Source: Incurvaria masculella
Lineage: Eukaryota; Arthropoda; Insecta; Lepidoptera; Incurvariidae
DNA length: 64,000 nt
Direction: 5' to 3'
Assembly: GCA_946894095.1 (NCBI GenBank)
Contig: OX335665.1
Location: 4,598,001-4,662,000 of the forward strand
The first letter of the stretch is position 1, and each line of letters begins with the position of its first letter. Position numbers and translations under genes: made by a program. The notes under the pieces are model-generated. The model was not told where the DNA came from and made no database searches. It was given only the letters and a program-made list of their open reading frames with translations. This document shows positions 20,901-31,925 of this stretch, one piece after another.

Positions 20901-23273
20901 TAAGAACAAACTTATTATTTTTTTGTTTCATTGAAAAGTTCCTAAAAACTTAAAAAACTTGATTAGCACTCCTCTTATGTCACATCGTACTAATCATTTG
21001 TAGATAGAGATTTTTTATGACCAAGGGATAATTATTGTGAACATCAGGGATGCGGGTATAATCTAAAATGAAAAAAAAAAAATACAAGCAGCGTTACGAG
21101 AAATCCGTAGCAACACCGCGTCTATCTCTGCCCTGACGACACCCCATCAGAGCGTTATAACTAGGACATATTGTTATAACTATGTAGGATATGCGATGCA
21201 TGTTTTATTATTTATTATTATGTGTATTGTTATTTATGTACACTGAGATATGTTTATGTTTTTTTAATAAGTTTTAGCACCTAGTATACTGTTATTTGAA
21301 GAAATTCAATTTATTGTTTTGGAATTGAATACCTACATTTAGTTAAACATTTAGAAAATATGCTTAGTTTAAGTTAAATTTTCATTTATATTGTTCTGTA
21401 TTTAATAAATAAGTAATAAGCGTTGTTTTATTTGCATACCCTAAGCCGTTAAAAATTCCCTATGATAGGGAGACATTGCCTGAGGCAATAAATCCGCCTT
21501 TGCATTGCACTTTTGTATGGATAGCAATAAAGGATATTATTAATTATTATCACCCCCCCCCCCCCCGCTACCTACCCGCCGTCTTCCCTCTCACCTTTAG
21601 TGTAATCGTTAGAGGTGAGACGGTGCTGAGGCACCCCCTCCACTCCCGGTTCTTACCCACATCTCACCTAAGTATTCCCCTGAAACGATCTTAATTTTTC
21701 GTAACTCTTGAAACATTTCGACCCGCAAACAAAGAAGTTAACTTCAAATATCGAAAGCTTTTCAAAACCAAATCACTGTTCAATCATGTGACGTAATTAC
21801 TAAAAACGTTTCGCTCCCAGACTATGAATCGTTTTTTTAAATCAATTCTTAGAGAAGTCTAGCTTTACGTTCGCACGGTGGCGTGACCTTGAAATAGTTA
21901 GGGTTGCCAATGCAAAAGCCACGACGTCTATCGATGCCTGAAATCAGGGTAGAAGACCAAAATATTACAATATCTTAACAGTTTACTTTTTTGCAATTTA
22001 CTAAACATTGAAAACGTTTAATAAAGTTTCAGGATCACTGAAATTTAACGTATAATTCAGATATACTCTAGCGATCCCTTGCTATAAATTACTTAGGGTT
22101 CCTTCCAAGTTCGAGTCCAGCCTAGGAATAAACACAACTCCTGAACAAAAAACATAATCCTGCTTCCGTCAAATGTCACGAATAATACTTTTTCAGATTA
22201 TTTTCATAATCTGATTACAATGCTTCAAATGTAGATGTCGCTGAAACTCAAATTAATAAACATAATGAAGTGATTTCTACAAATTACTTGCTTTAATAAT
22301 TTCAGACTAAGCAATTGCAGGTGTTGTATACTTCGGAACCCATATTTAAATATGTACAACCTAAAAATATTACAAATAAATAAACGAATGCTATTTCTGG
22401 CTTCCAAGAATCGAATATTAATCCATAATTACTAAGTGACAACCCTATTTCTATACGGTCGTGGCAGGGTTGCCAATAAAACCGCAGCCGTGCAATAAAA
22501 CAGTCGGGTGTCCGCGTCTGTACGAATGTACATAACATCACCATACTAATTTCTGGTCAGTTTTCAAGTTAATACATAATAAAGAATATAGCTAGTTAAC
22601 GAGCCAAATTCGATTTGATGGCACTTATCTAAGAAACGTTTCACACCATGACATTCAGTGGTGCTATTTCGATGGGAATACCTTATAGTAGCAATAGTTT
22701 ATGTGGAAATATAGTGCTGATAAAATAATATGTAATTTGTACCCATCTTCTATACAGGATAAATTTATAAATACCTGCACCGCTTTGTGGGATGGATCTG
22801 AATCGAAAACAAATCAAGTTCCTTTAATTAAAATATAGAAACAAATACTGAAAATATATATAATTTTATATTATAATTTGTCATAAAAACAGTTTGGGAA
22901 CACCGATTATTATTCCTGTACATATACTGAGCTTGCTTAATCAGTGAAATAACGATTTATTATTATTTACGAAATTAACTTTTGTGCAACGCAGCGATCT
23001 TTACCTAGCCCTAGGGGTCACGTGATAGTACGAAGAACTTAACACACTCTTTCTCAAACTTTGAATATTTTTGGTGGAATCTTGAATATTTTCTCTCTCG
23101 GAAACAGGAAATATTTGGTCATTGTTTTTTGTTTAAGGTTTCATCTAATGTTATCAATTGCCACGGATATCTATCTACGGATACGCTGTAGAGATCTTTA
23201 AAAACACCCGGTATATCAAGACATATAAATACATAAATGTATGTTGGTCTGTCGACTTACGAGTATATTATAA
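20901..23273. other. Long unassigned AT-rich stretch
   Basis: About 2.4 kb with no convincing gene. It includes AT-rich LINE-like text (21180-21430), a C-run of about 16 (21550-21566) and a short hairpin near 22193-22215 (CAGATTA and TAATCTG). Short frames at 21476-21694 and 22225-22544 lack conserved motifs. Confidence 0.45.
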
Positions 23274-23515
23274 ACACCGGCCAAATGCGAGTCGGGTTCG
23301 CAAATAACGCCCCCCCCCCCCCCCCTTTAATGTTCATATTTATTTTATTTTACCTATTTGTTGTTATAGCGGCAAATAAATACACACTCTGTGAAAAATT
23401 CAGCTGACTACGTATTACGGTTCATGAGATACAGCCCTGTGACAGACGGACGAACAGCGGAGGCTTAGTAATAGGGTTCCGTTTGGCACCCTTTGGGTAC
23501 GGAACCATAAAAAGC
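23274..23515 (+). repeat. GGTTCC repeat (family G)
   Basis: Begins ACCGGCCAAATGCGAGTCGG, then a C-run (about 23310-23327), 'tatttgttgttatagcggc', 'cagctgactacgtattacggttcatgagatacagccctgtgac' and GGACGAACAGCGG, and ends GGTACGGAACCATAAAAAG. Confidence 0.85.
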
Positions 23516-23913
23516 GCATAGCCTACCTAACCCAACCTACTCTAACCCCGTGCGGGTTCCGGCGCGTAAAAATAATACAATTGGGCTCACTGATTTCTTT
23601 CCTTTTGGATCATGTATTTTTGGACTGTATGATGGGTCGCCGTTGTATCGTGTTGTGTGAAACGCCCCTAACAGAGGGAACACGCAAAGAAATCGATTGG
23701 ATGTCAATTAATAAATATTTAATACGACTTTATTAGAACACGCCCACACATCAACTTAGAAAATAATAATTATAGCATTTTAAATGTGGAACATTTCTCA
23801 TTCATTAGTTTCTCGGAGGTATCCGCATCGATTTTATGATTCCACTCGGACATGTACGTAAAACGATAATTGGACTGAACTATAGAGCGTGTTCTTACAT
23901 TATATTACTACAA

Positions 23914-24259
23914 CCTGAGCCCGTAGTCCCAGCTGTCACCTAAATTGACGTTTACGGCAAACCGATCAACTGGCGTTTTCAAATGTATGGAGAAATTTAA
24001 GAACTAACATTTGCGAGTCCGAGTTTGATTTAACAGCTTACTCACCGTCCGCGTAAATACGTCGACGTTGCCGTTTACGCCGACTCCGCGTTTTCATGCA
24101 AACGGTTTTGACGTCCGGTCCGAGTTTGACTTTGACAGCTTGAAGAAGTAAAACCACAGAACATCTAGAAAAAACTTGTATGGAGTTCGACGATTTTTTA
24201 CGGAACTACGAAGTTCCGTAAACGCCAGTTTAGGTGACAACTGGGCCTAGCAGCTCAGG
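23914..24259. mobile_element. Foldback F2, complete copy
   Basis: The ends CCTGAGCCCGTAGTCCCAGC and the inverse GGGCCTAGCAGCTCAGG are imperfect inverted repeats. Further pairing includes 'gtcacctaaattgacgtttacgg' with 'cgtaaacgccagtttaggtgac'. Length is 346 bp with no coding content. Further copies lie at 25549 and 25905, with a half copy at 33835. Confidence 0.82.
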
Positions 24260-24534
24260 CAAAAAAGGTCACTGAATATAATTCATGGAAGAATCACCTG
24301 GCCGGCCAACACGGTTTTCGTAGCCCCCGTGAAAATTCGAAATCAAATTGGCGTGGTCGAGAACCTTAAGAGTTCCTGGCGTACGCCATAAGGCGCCGCG
24401 ATTGACATAAAAATAATCATTAAAAAAAAATTAATTGCTTTAAGCAATGAGTAATTTTTTTTATAATCCTGAGAATTTGTCATTTATTGGTACATAAGCT
24501 GGGGTCTATGAAACGTGGAATACTTCAAGGACAC

Positions 24535-24709
24535 TAAGGCCGAGATAAATAGTCGTAACAGAAACTAAGACTAACGAAAAGTAGTACTTTGTGAAGTCAA
24601 TTTGCATTACTTTGAGATTGCGTCCATACAAAATGTGTCAAAGTGATGTCACAAAGTACTACTTTCCGTTAGTCTTAGTTTCTGTTACGACTATTTATCT
24701 CAGCCTAAG
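24535..24709. mobile_element. Foldback F1 (AGATAAATAGTCG family)
   Basis: The arms AAGGCCGAGATAAATAGTCG and CGACTATTTATCTCAGCCT pair over about 75 bp each around a short loop ('tgcattactttgagattgcgtcc'). This is an almost perfect hairpin of about 175 bp. The TGACGTCA palindromes seen in other copies are mutated here. Confidence 0.88.
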
Positions 24710-25548
24710 CGACTGCTAAACTAACACCGAACGCATGTCGACAGACTCTTCCCATGACAAACAGTATAATCCTAAATCAAACACACATTGGCGAAACATA
24801 CTTCCATTACTTTGATCTAAACGATACTCGGCTGGCGGGAACAGTCCGCGTAGCAAATGCGAATTTTGTCAACGGACCATAGACACGTGGCGGGCACGCG
24901 CCGCTTCGAGGACTGCCAACGCGCGACCACAGACAAGCGACTGCCGACTCTTGACAATATGGCCGATCGTTTGCCGGTTGGGTGCGTTGACATGTTGCAA
25001 CTATAAAGGGCACGGCATGGCCAAATCCGGAATTATGGTGTTATAGTTTCGGACTAGTCACGGGACCGATTTTGATAAAAACTAAAATCACGACAGGAGT
25101 CGTGGGACATCGGTATAACGAAGCTCCTTTCGCTATATATTACATAGCACACATGATTTATGCCACAGAGTAACGAAATCCATTCAGGGGACAGAGAGGA
25201 TTTCGTTCCGTGCTCTCCCTCCGATTTGAATAACGAAAACTAAAAGATACACCCACGCGGAGCTTCTAAACATCCAAAATGCACGGGACGAACCGCTGTG
25301 CTAATCAGAAAATTGCGTAGAAAATAAAAGTTAAACATGCACACTTTGACAGCAAAAGTGTCGCCATCTCTTTGACAGGAAAAGTGTCGGACAAATTTTC
25401 CCGTCCAGAACACCGAGTTCGCTAATAGGTAACTCCACTTTCGAGCGTTGGCGGCTAGAGATAACACAAAAATTTATTACAATTTTATGTGATTCTCATA
25501 ACGCTAACGCTCGAAAATGGAGTTATTTATTATCGGAATCAGACACCC
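24710..25548. other. Unassigned stretch with a small foldback
   Basis: GC-richer at 24830-24990. Around 25424-25532 the phrase TAACTCCACTTTCGAGCGTT and its near inverse AACGCTCGAAAATGGAGTTA lie about 50 bp apart. The minus-strand frames at 24807-25013 and 25240-25467 have no recognisable motif. Confidence 0.4.
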
Positions 25549-25897
25549 TAGTCCCAGCTATCACCTAAATTGGCGTTTACGGCAAGACGATCGACTGGCG
25601 TTTTCAAATGTATGGAGAAATTGAAGAGCGCGCGCAGTGGGGATAAAGCGAACTAACATTTGCGAGTCCGACTTTGATTTGACAGCTTACTCACCGTTGC
25701 CGTAAATATGTCGACGTTGCCTTTTACTCAGTTTCCGCATTTTCATACAAATCGGAAGTCCAAAATTTGACTTTGACAGGTCGGAGAATTAAAACCACAG
25801 AATATCTAGTAAAAACTTGTGTGGAGTTTGACGTTTTTACGTAACTTCGAAGTTCCGTTAACGCCAGTTAAGGTGACAACTGGGACTAGGAGCTCAG
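25549..25897. mobile_element. Foldback F2, second copy
   Basis: The left end TAGTCCCAGCTATCACCTAA and right end TAACTGGGACTAGGAGCTC type text form inverted repeats. The inner order ('gcgtttacggcaagacgatcgactggcgttttc', 'cgtcgacgttgcc'-like, 'cagaatatctagtaaaaacttg') is that of the 23914 copy. Confidence 0.8.
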
Positions 25898-25904
25898 AGT
25901 GTTC

Positions 25905-26235
25905 AGTCTGAGTTCTCACCTAAAATGGCTTTTACGGCAAACCGATCGACTGGCGTTTTCCGTAAAAATGTCAAACTCCATACAAGTTTTTACAAGATAT
26001 TCTGTAGTTTTACTTCTTCAAGCTGGCAAAGTCAAACTCGGACTTGTATGAAAACGCGGAGTCTGCGTAAACGGCAACGTCGACGTATTTACGGCAAGCT
26101 GTCAAATCAAACTCGGACTCGCAAATGTTATTTCGCTGAACGCCCACAGCGCGCGCTCTTCAATTTCTCTATACACATGAAAACGCCAGTCGATCGGTTT
26201 GCCGTTAACGCCAATTTAGGTGACAACTGAGACTT
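25905..26235. mobile_element. Foldback F2, third copy, adjacent to the second
   Basis: Starts about 8 bp after the previous copy, with TCACCTAAAATGGCTTTTACGG, and ends CGCCAATTTAGGTGACAAC. The interior is inverted relative to the 25549 copy ('aaacttg' text comes first). The 101-codon plus-strand frame 25925-26230 falls entirely within it and is not a gene. Confidence 0.8.
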
Positions 26236-26369
26236 CGGGTACCGGCTTCAACTGCTCATCCGCCGAACGCGCAATAAGGAATATAGTTCCAAAAACTGCA
26301 TTATTCGATGTTTAACAATAATTTCCCTAGCCTATAAACGCTAGTTACACGACTTACCTTACAGTCCAG

Positions 26370-26545
26370 GGGGTAAAGCCATGCGCCGCCGGGTCGTCGG
26401 ATGGGGGGCATCACGCGAGGGGGGGGGCAAAGTGGGCGGAGTAATTGAACTAGATTGATAGCGGCCGCGCGGCGCGCTTGTCATTACGGAACCCTATCTG
26501 TGCGACCCCGACTCCGCCGCTGTCTAGAAATGCAGAGGCGTGGAG
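26370..26545. other. GC-rich island
   Basis: Contains a G-run and CpG-rich text such as GCGGCCGCGCGGCGCGCTTG. No long frame closes cleanly here. It could be an old promoter or exon relic, but nothing in the sequence shows function. Confidence 0.35.
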
Positions 26546-26689
26546 TTCGTTCTAGCTAGCACGCAACGCGAAATGGCGGGGCTGATGGGAATTTCGCATC
26601 ACAGTATCACACGAGAGGGTTTCTTATGGCATTGGCTTAGTACCACGACTACTGTCGTGTTATTATGTGCCAAACACACTTGTATAGCT

Positions 26690-26850
26690 AATAACAATCC
26701 GACCGTCATATTAGCCATACTGATATAAGCATGGCAATAAGGTTCCATGACAGGACCTTACATAAATTGCTCGGGTACATTGAACTAGATGGAAAACACA
26801 ATTTTTGATTGCCGGTTCGACATCGTTCATTCGATGCGATGGTACTGGTT
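26690..26850 (-). mobile_element. Diverged SINE body fragment
   Basis: The minus-strand order GTACCATCGCATCGAATGAAC, 'ccatctagttcaatgtacccgagcaatt', 'aaggtcctgtcatgg' and a 'ggctaat' tail matches the SINE body with about 20 per cent divergence. Confidence 0.6.
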
Positions 26851-26854
26851 TGTG

Positions 26855-27064
26855 CGCTTTTTTTTGATAACTCAACTTGTATCCATGATAAGCGCCTTTG
26901 CATACATTTTTTTGATATACATACGTTATTATTTTTGGATTTAAGTTAAGTTATCAAATCTCAATATCAGTTGGTGTATTTGAAGTGCAAAATATCAGAT
27001 TTTTTTTTATTTCACTGAGGAAACCGGCAGGCGCCATCGCATGAAACTTGATCACCTCATTATA
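26855..27064 (-). repeat. Repeat D, reverse copy
   Basis: On the minus strand 'aatgaggtgatcaagtttcatgcgatggcgcctgccggtttcctcagtg' is followed by 'ttttgcacttcaaatacaccaactgat' and 'ttatcatggatacaagttgag'. A family A MITE lies a few bases to the right. Confidence 0.6.
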
Positions 27065-27071
27065 TTGTTAA

Positions 27072-27599
27072 GGTGGCTCTTCCCGGCTGGACTAACTCAT
27101 TCGCGAACACGGTACAAAACCGTGCTATTGCGCTCTGGGACATTCTCTGTTTCAAAGAAAAAGACAGGCTCCGTGATGAGGAGGATGCAACATGTCTACA
27201 AAGCAGACAATGCGCATAGTGTTTGTTTTGGTAAGATTTACGAAAAAAATAATTACAAAACTACTTATATAAAAGTAAACCACGACCGCTGTAGTCAAAA
27301 ATCTAACAAAAACCATATTGATTATAAATCTTTATGAAACAAGCTATGTCTGATGACTAAGCTTTTTAATATGTTTTTATTTTATCATTGAGTAATACAC
27401 TTCCAAAGTTATTTTATAAACGCGCGAAAAATTCGAACTTTCGGACCTTATAACTTAGAACACAAACACAATTTTACAATGCCAACGCTCATCAGACATC
27501 CAGTTCGATCAAATAAAGCACATTTGAGATCTCTGACTGGAAACATGGGCATGATCTTCTCTCCACGTTTGTATGGAGAGTTGAGCGGGAAGGCCCACC
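27072..27599 (+). mobile_element. TTAA MITE family A, complete (528 bp)
   Basis: TTAA at 27068-27071 and 27600-27603 flanks GGTGGCTCTTCCCGGC and GGGAAGGCCCACC. This copy is more diverged and 14 bp shorter than the 542-bp copies. Like the truncated 6734 copy it has 'cttcccgg' in place of 'caacccgg', suggesting an older subfamily. Confidence 0.88.
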
Positions 27600-27603
27600 T
27601 TAA

Positions 27604-28432
27604 GAGTCAGACTAAACGTCAGTGTATTATCACTAATACGTGGCTACGCTGCCGCCACACGTATGATTTCCGGTCGCCACTTCCGACGTTACTTGCTCCG
27701 TGGCGTCCCCACGCGCCGGTCGCGTCACACCGGGCGCCAGTGATGTTTGCTCCACACACAGAGATATCGAGGAGCTGCAGGGCTGGAGATGATGTATTCA
27801 CCTCTAATGACACCACAACCAAGTCTAATGACGTTGTCTAATGACAACCCATATTGTATTGTATTATATTGTTTTATTTAACTCATAGGCAGGTAACCTA
27901 CACTTGAACATCGATCGAACATCGAACAAGAATCGTTATGCTATGCTATCGCTATGTATATAATAACTGGCAAATATACTTTGCCAGTCACAAAATAAAT
28001 TTAAAACTTAATTCAAATTTAAGTAGTTAATTAATCAATACCACCGCTCTAAAGAAAAATATAAGGAGAAACATTAAAAATAATATATAAAAAAAATATA
28101 ATTATGAATCTTACAAAGTTAACCGCTCGTGACAGCTCTAATTACGCTTCGCTCTATGGTTACGCTTGCCGTCTGCCAGTCTTTGGACTAGTGCAGAAGA
28201 CAAGATTCAAAAACTGTTGTGTACAAATAGCCAAAGCTGTTTTAATTTTATAATACTAGTAATTGTAATAAGTTATGTATCAGTTAAAGATTAGTATTAC
28301 CTACTTCTATTTAGAGTATTATATCATATGTGTATTACATTATAAGACCTTCATCTTCCTGAAAAAAAAAAACTTTCTTTTGAAACACCCGCACCGGGAA
28401 ACATCGCTCCGTGCGTAATAAATGTTACAATT
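27604..28432. other. Unassigned stretch, no gene seen
   Basis: GC-rich at 27640-27740, AT-rich after that. The 120-codon plus-strand frame 27479-27841 starts within the MITE and crosses its right end, so it is a composition artefact. Confidence 0.4.
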
Positions 28433-28735
28433 GAGCGGCTCGTGGCCTAGTGGCGCGGGGACTGGCCTAGCGTACCAGAGGTCTGGGTTCAATTCCTCGC
28501 CCCGACATGCACCACTTTCTTTCTCTCTCTGAGCTCGATAAGTGCATTTCGTCACGAATGCGAGCTGCTCCATGGTTCGGAATCCATATAAAACTGTAGA
28601 TCCCCTTCCCCTACTAGGTGGTAGGGTTCAAGCCCGCCCGGGTTGGTACCATCGCATTGGATGAAAAGATGGTCGAAGCGGCAATGAAAAATTGTCCACC
28701 GTAACGGTAGTTGTGTGGTCTTAGCCATCAATGTG
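28433..28735 (+). mobile_element. SINE, tRNA-headed, with internal deletion
   Basis: The head is clear: A box TGGCCTAGTGGC at 28443-28454 and B box GGTTCAATTCC at 28487-28497, within a tRNA-like 70-base segment. Then come a pyrimidine-rich linker, GCTGCTCCATGGTTCGG and the body. About 100 bp is missing after AAATTGTCC, where the text jumps to CACCGTAACGGTAGTTGTG. The B box is a near-perfect pol III match. Confidence 0.88.
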
Positions 28736-28894
28736 GAAAACGGGCAGAAGCCTTGTCTAGGAGCTATAAATGGACATAAAAGCTTACAGCGCAACCACAA
28801 GTCTTATACCATTGTTTTCAGAACCCACTGAAATGCTGTACAATTTCATTACGTAATATTTCTAAATTAATAAATAAATAAATTTAAAAAAAAT

Positions 28895-28968
28895 GTCAGG
28901 TCGCATAAAAAAAAAGGAAAAAGCCCACCTGGGCCCATCGCATTGGATAAAAAGATGGTCGAAGTTCC
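28895..28968. mobile_element. Rearranged SINE scraps
   Basis: GGTCGCATAAAAAAAAAGG resembles a tRNA-SINE tail. It is followed by 'gggcccatcgcattggataaaaagatggtcgaag' from the body, in an order that implies two broken copies side by side. Confidence 0.5.
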
Positions 28969-29254
28969 ACTCGGTTCACTAAAGGGGCTAAATGTATGAT
29001 ATAGCAAGAACAGAAACCTCAAGAGCCCTCCAATACAAAATGACGCTCAGCGACGTGTTTGAACAGGGGCGATTATTTTAGAATAATGTTACCCAAAAGT
29101 CCACAAAGTGCGCGACTAAATGAAATCATTCCAAGCCGCGGCTCAAGTCCCGGAGGGGACAATCATTTTACGGCAAAGGGACGGTACAGGCCGTCCACTT
29201 TATTTTGACACTACGCTTCACATGTAGATGTCGGAGTTACAAAAATATGACGTA

Positions 29255-29296
29255 CTAGCGAGCCGCCCCGGCTTCGCACGGGAAGCAATAATTATG
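29255..29296 (-). mobile_element. Helitron 3' end
   Basis: On the minus strand 'cccgtgcgaagccggggcggctcg' precedes CTAG (29255-29258) and then T. This is a short GC-rich hairpin next to CTAG, as in the complete element at 41227. The upstream extent is hidden by the SINE that follows. Confidence 0.55.
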
Positions 29297-29505
29297 CAGG
29301 TTTTTTTTTATGTAACTGGACATGGATGGCTAACACCGGACTGACCGTGAGCACATGTGAACCTTCCTTATATTGCTCGGCCACATTATACTGGATGGAA
29401 AACACGGACAATTTTTCATTGCCGCTACCATCATCATTTATTCTTAGTAATTAATGAAAGAGACCTACAGAATCCGAACCACGGCCAGCCTCTACGGTCC
29501 AGCCT
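29297..29505 (-). mobile_element. 5S-headed SINE, rearranged fragment
   Basis: A T-run, then TATGTAACTGGACATGGATG and 'ccttatattgctcggccacattatactggatgg' (body), and later 'agagacctacagaatccgaaccacggccagcctctacgg', which is the head-body junction of the 5S family. The middle of the body is disrupted. Confidence 0.65.
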
Positions 29506-30172
29506 CCAGGGTGTTTGGAAGGTCGATGCAAACGATAGGGGGCGTTATTTTGAGTGTATTACCCAAACATACCTCATGGTACAGTCTCACAGATTTCGAG
29601 ATTATCGACATTTTCGGGTTTTTAAGAGAAAAAAAACCTTTACTTCACATTTGCACCCTAATTATCTCACTTAGTATTTTTTCTGTGACAACAAAAATTA
29701 TCAATGAAACTTTTTAATTTTAAACTTCGATGTGCCAAAAATCTCATGTAAATAATAAAAAAAAATATCTTATAAATTTCTTTCTAACATAGGACATCGG
29801 ATCGCGTTGACCTATTCTTAGTTTTTAATTAATAAAATCGAAGCATTTTTTTTAAAGACCCTGATTGCTATGGGATCCTAAACGATTTTTAAAGTAAAAA
29901 AGTGTGTTAGTGTATAATATTTTTTCTCTCGTAAGTAGACGAAGATTTTAAATGCATATCAAAATGCACTACACCGTATATACCGGTCGGTAAACAAGCG
30001 CAATGTTTGCGCGGTCAACAGTGCACGCTCCTCCCCTAAATGCGCTCTCTCGTCCGACTCGACTAAGTCCCGACCGCGGCAGGGCGAGCGACGAAACATC
30101 GCCACTTGCACCAGAACTGGACCGAAGGCCCTAGTCTGTCAGTCGTGTTGCAGACTAGGTCCTTCTGGGAAC
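29506..30172. other. Unassigned stretch with a GC-rich tail
   Basis: AT-rich to about 29980, then GC-richer (30000-30130). GACCGAAGGCCCTAGTCTG and the inverse-like CAGACTAGGTCC form a short hairpin at 30130-30162. The two overlapping frames at 29357-29717 start in the SINE and are not accepted. Confidence 0.4.
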
Positions 30173-30455
30173 TTTTTTAGGCGTCCGTACCCAAAGGGTG
30201 AAAACGGAACCCTATTACTAAGCCTCCGCTGTCCGTCCGTCCGTCCGTCTGTCATCTCATGAACCGTAATAGGTAGGCAGCTGAATTTTTTACAGAATGA
30301 ATGTGACGATTCCGAGTGCAGCAAGCTGTCTATGGATGATGAATAAAATACAAATACAAATACAGAATGTGTATTTATTTTTCCGCTATAACAACAAATA
30401 GGCAAAATATAAAAAATATAAAAATTAAAGGGGGGGGGGGGCTCATACAAATACC
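30173..30455 (-). repeat. GGTTCC repeat (family G) with insertion and G-run
   Basis: Minus orientation. It carries GTACCCAAAGGGTGAAAACGG, a GTCC run (30233-30249), then 'atctcatgaaccgtaataggtaggcagctg' and 'ccgctataacaacaaatagg', and ends in a G-run of 12. About 50 bp of a GATGATGAATAAAATACAAA type tail is inserted at about 30306-30362. Confidence 0.8.
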
Positions 30456-30854
30456 AAACCTGAACAAATAGTTGGTTGTATTTCTTATTTAATAATTGGT
30501 TGTATTTCGTATTTACAGGCGATTTAGGTTACAGATACTATAACTTCAGTTATGTTTAAGTATTAAATTGAAAAACCAACTGGACAATGCTGTATACGGA
30601 ATATGTATCAATATGTCCAGACAATCGCAATGCAATTATATTCATCAGCAGGTACAACCAACATCAATTTTGTTTAGCCAATCTAGCTAACGCAACCACT
30701 TGGCGCAAGCAGACCGACATATTTAGCTTCAGAGGGTTGAACTCTTCCCTGTGAACCCAGATTCAGATAGACCTAAGATTTCATATTCAGATTTCCGATT
30801 TTAGACCTTCAGATTTTACTTTATCGTGAACAAAAATATCGTGACCTCCCGGAA
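30456..30854. other. Unassigned stretch
   Basis: No gene or terminal repeat seen. AAGCAGACCGACATATTTAG with AGAGGGTTGAACTC (30700-30740) has a reverse-complement relative at about 49990-50035 ('ccaaccctctgaagctaaataagtc'), indicating a further low-copy repeat. Confidence 0.45.
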
Positions 30855-31237
30855 TATACCACACCTACCGCGATGATATTAACCCAATACACCACATTCC
30901 CGAAGGAATTAGAAGCCATGCCAGGGGACCTTTCCTTTATTAGCACGGCTACATTGAACTAGATCCGAAAACACGGACATTTTTTCATTGCCGCTTTGAC
31001 CATCTTTTCATCCAATGCGATGGTACGAACCCAGGCGGACTTAAACCCTACCACCTAGTAGGGGAAGGGAACCTACAGTTTTACATGGATTCCGAACCAT
31101 GGAGCAGCTCGCATTCGAGACGAAATGGACTTATCGAGCTCAGAAAGAGAAAGAAAGTGGTGCATGTCGGGGCGAGGAATTGAACTCAGACCTCTGGTAC
31201 GCTAGGTCAGTCCTCGCGCCAATAGGCTACGAGCCGA
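30855..31237 (-). mobile_element. SINE, tRNA-headed, near full length
   Basis: The minus-strand head ends at 31237 with the A-box side (GGCTCGTAGCCTATTGGCGC), followed by a tRNA-like B box (near 31180) and the body. The 3' A-tail is missing. A TTAA foldback F4 begins immediately at the head's edge. Confidence 0.83.
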
Positions 31238-31241
31238 TTAA

Positions 31242-31611
31242 GGATGTTCCGACCCATACAATGTTTTTTTTACACAGAACGCAAAAAGTATTGCACTTTA
31301 AGGCACGAATTCGTCAAAAATATTAAATATAGCCATAGTAGTTGCAGCGAAAACATATTCACTATTTCAGGTTTAATGGTTTCCCTGTAATTCCGATTAG
31401 AAGTTTTACACCCGTTAGATGGCGCTGTAAAATAAAAATCGTATTTAAATAGTAACATTATAAAGTAACAAAACCAATAATCCTGAAATTGTGAAATTGT
31501 TTTCGCTGCAAGTAATGTGACTATATTAAACTTTTATTTTTAATTCGTGGCTTAAAGTGCAATACTTTTTGCGTTCTGTGTAAAAAAAACATTGTATGGG
31601 TCGGAACATCC
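31242..31611. mobile_element. TTAA foldback family F4, complete (370 bp)
   Basis: TTAA at 31238-31241 and 31612-31615 flanks the arms GGATGTTCCGACCCATACAA and the exact inverse at the right. Pairing continues with 'cagaacgcaaaaagtattgcactttaa'. The centre holds AGATGGCGCTGTAAAAT. No gene is present. Confidence 0.9.
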
Positions 31612-31669
31612 TTAATTAATTGCCTCAAAAATTGTTCTTGTATGGGCATCTTTACGCCAATTCAGACCC

Positions 31670-31925
31670 AGATGTCCTGCAAACAGCATAGCGAGGTCGC
31701 CTCGGCGCGTCGCCTTCCCGCCGCGTCGCCGCATGTAGCAATATTTGTAAGCGACACCGCACCGGTGCTACAAGATAGCCTGCGTACCGTCTCCGGAGCG
31801 GCTGAACAAACAGCGGGAAAAACGTGTCGATTGTCGCGCGGCGCGCTGCACCTTATTGGCGGCTCGGAATGGAGCTCGGAACGGACGGTCCCGGCACCTG
31901 GTGGTCTCCGGTCAACGAGCAAACA
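31670..31925. other. GC-rich island preceding the 86-bp array
   Basis: CpG-rich throughout, with open frames of about 108 codons on both strands. The two opposing frames show no recognisable domain, and composition alone can explain them. The last 30 bp grade into the first unit of the array. Confidence 0.35.

Noticed and set aside
25000..25020. TATAAAG-like promoter before 25020
   Set aside because: CTATAAAGGGC is present by itself, with no initiator, downstream frame or conserved context.
27479..27841. 120-codon plus-strand frame
   Set aside because: Starts inside MITE A and crosses its right end and TTAA flank. No conserved motif.
28433..28505. tRNA gene
   Set aside because: A and B boxes are good, but no clean cloverleaf with anticodon arm is evident. 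The sequence is the head of a repeated SINE.
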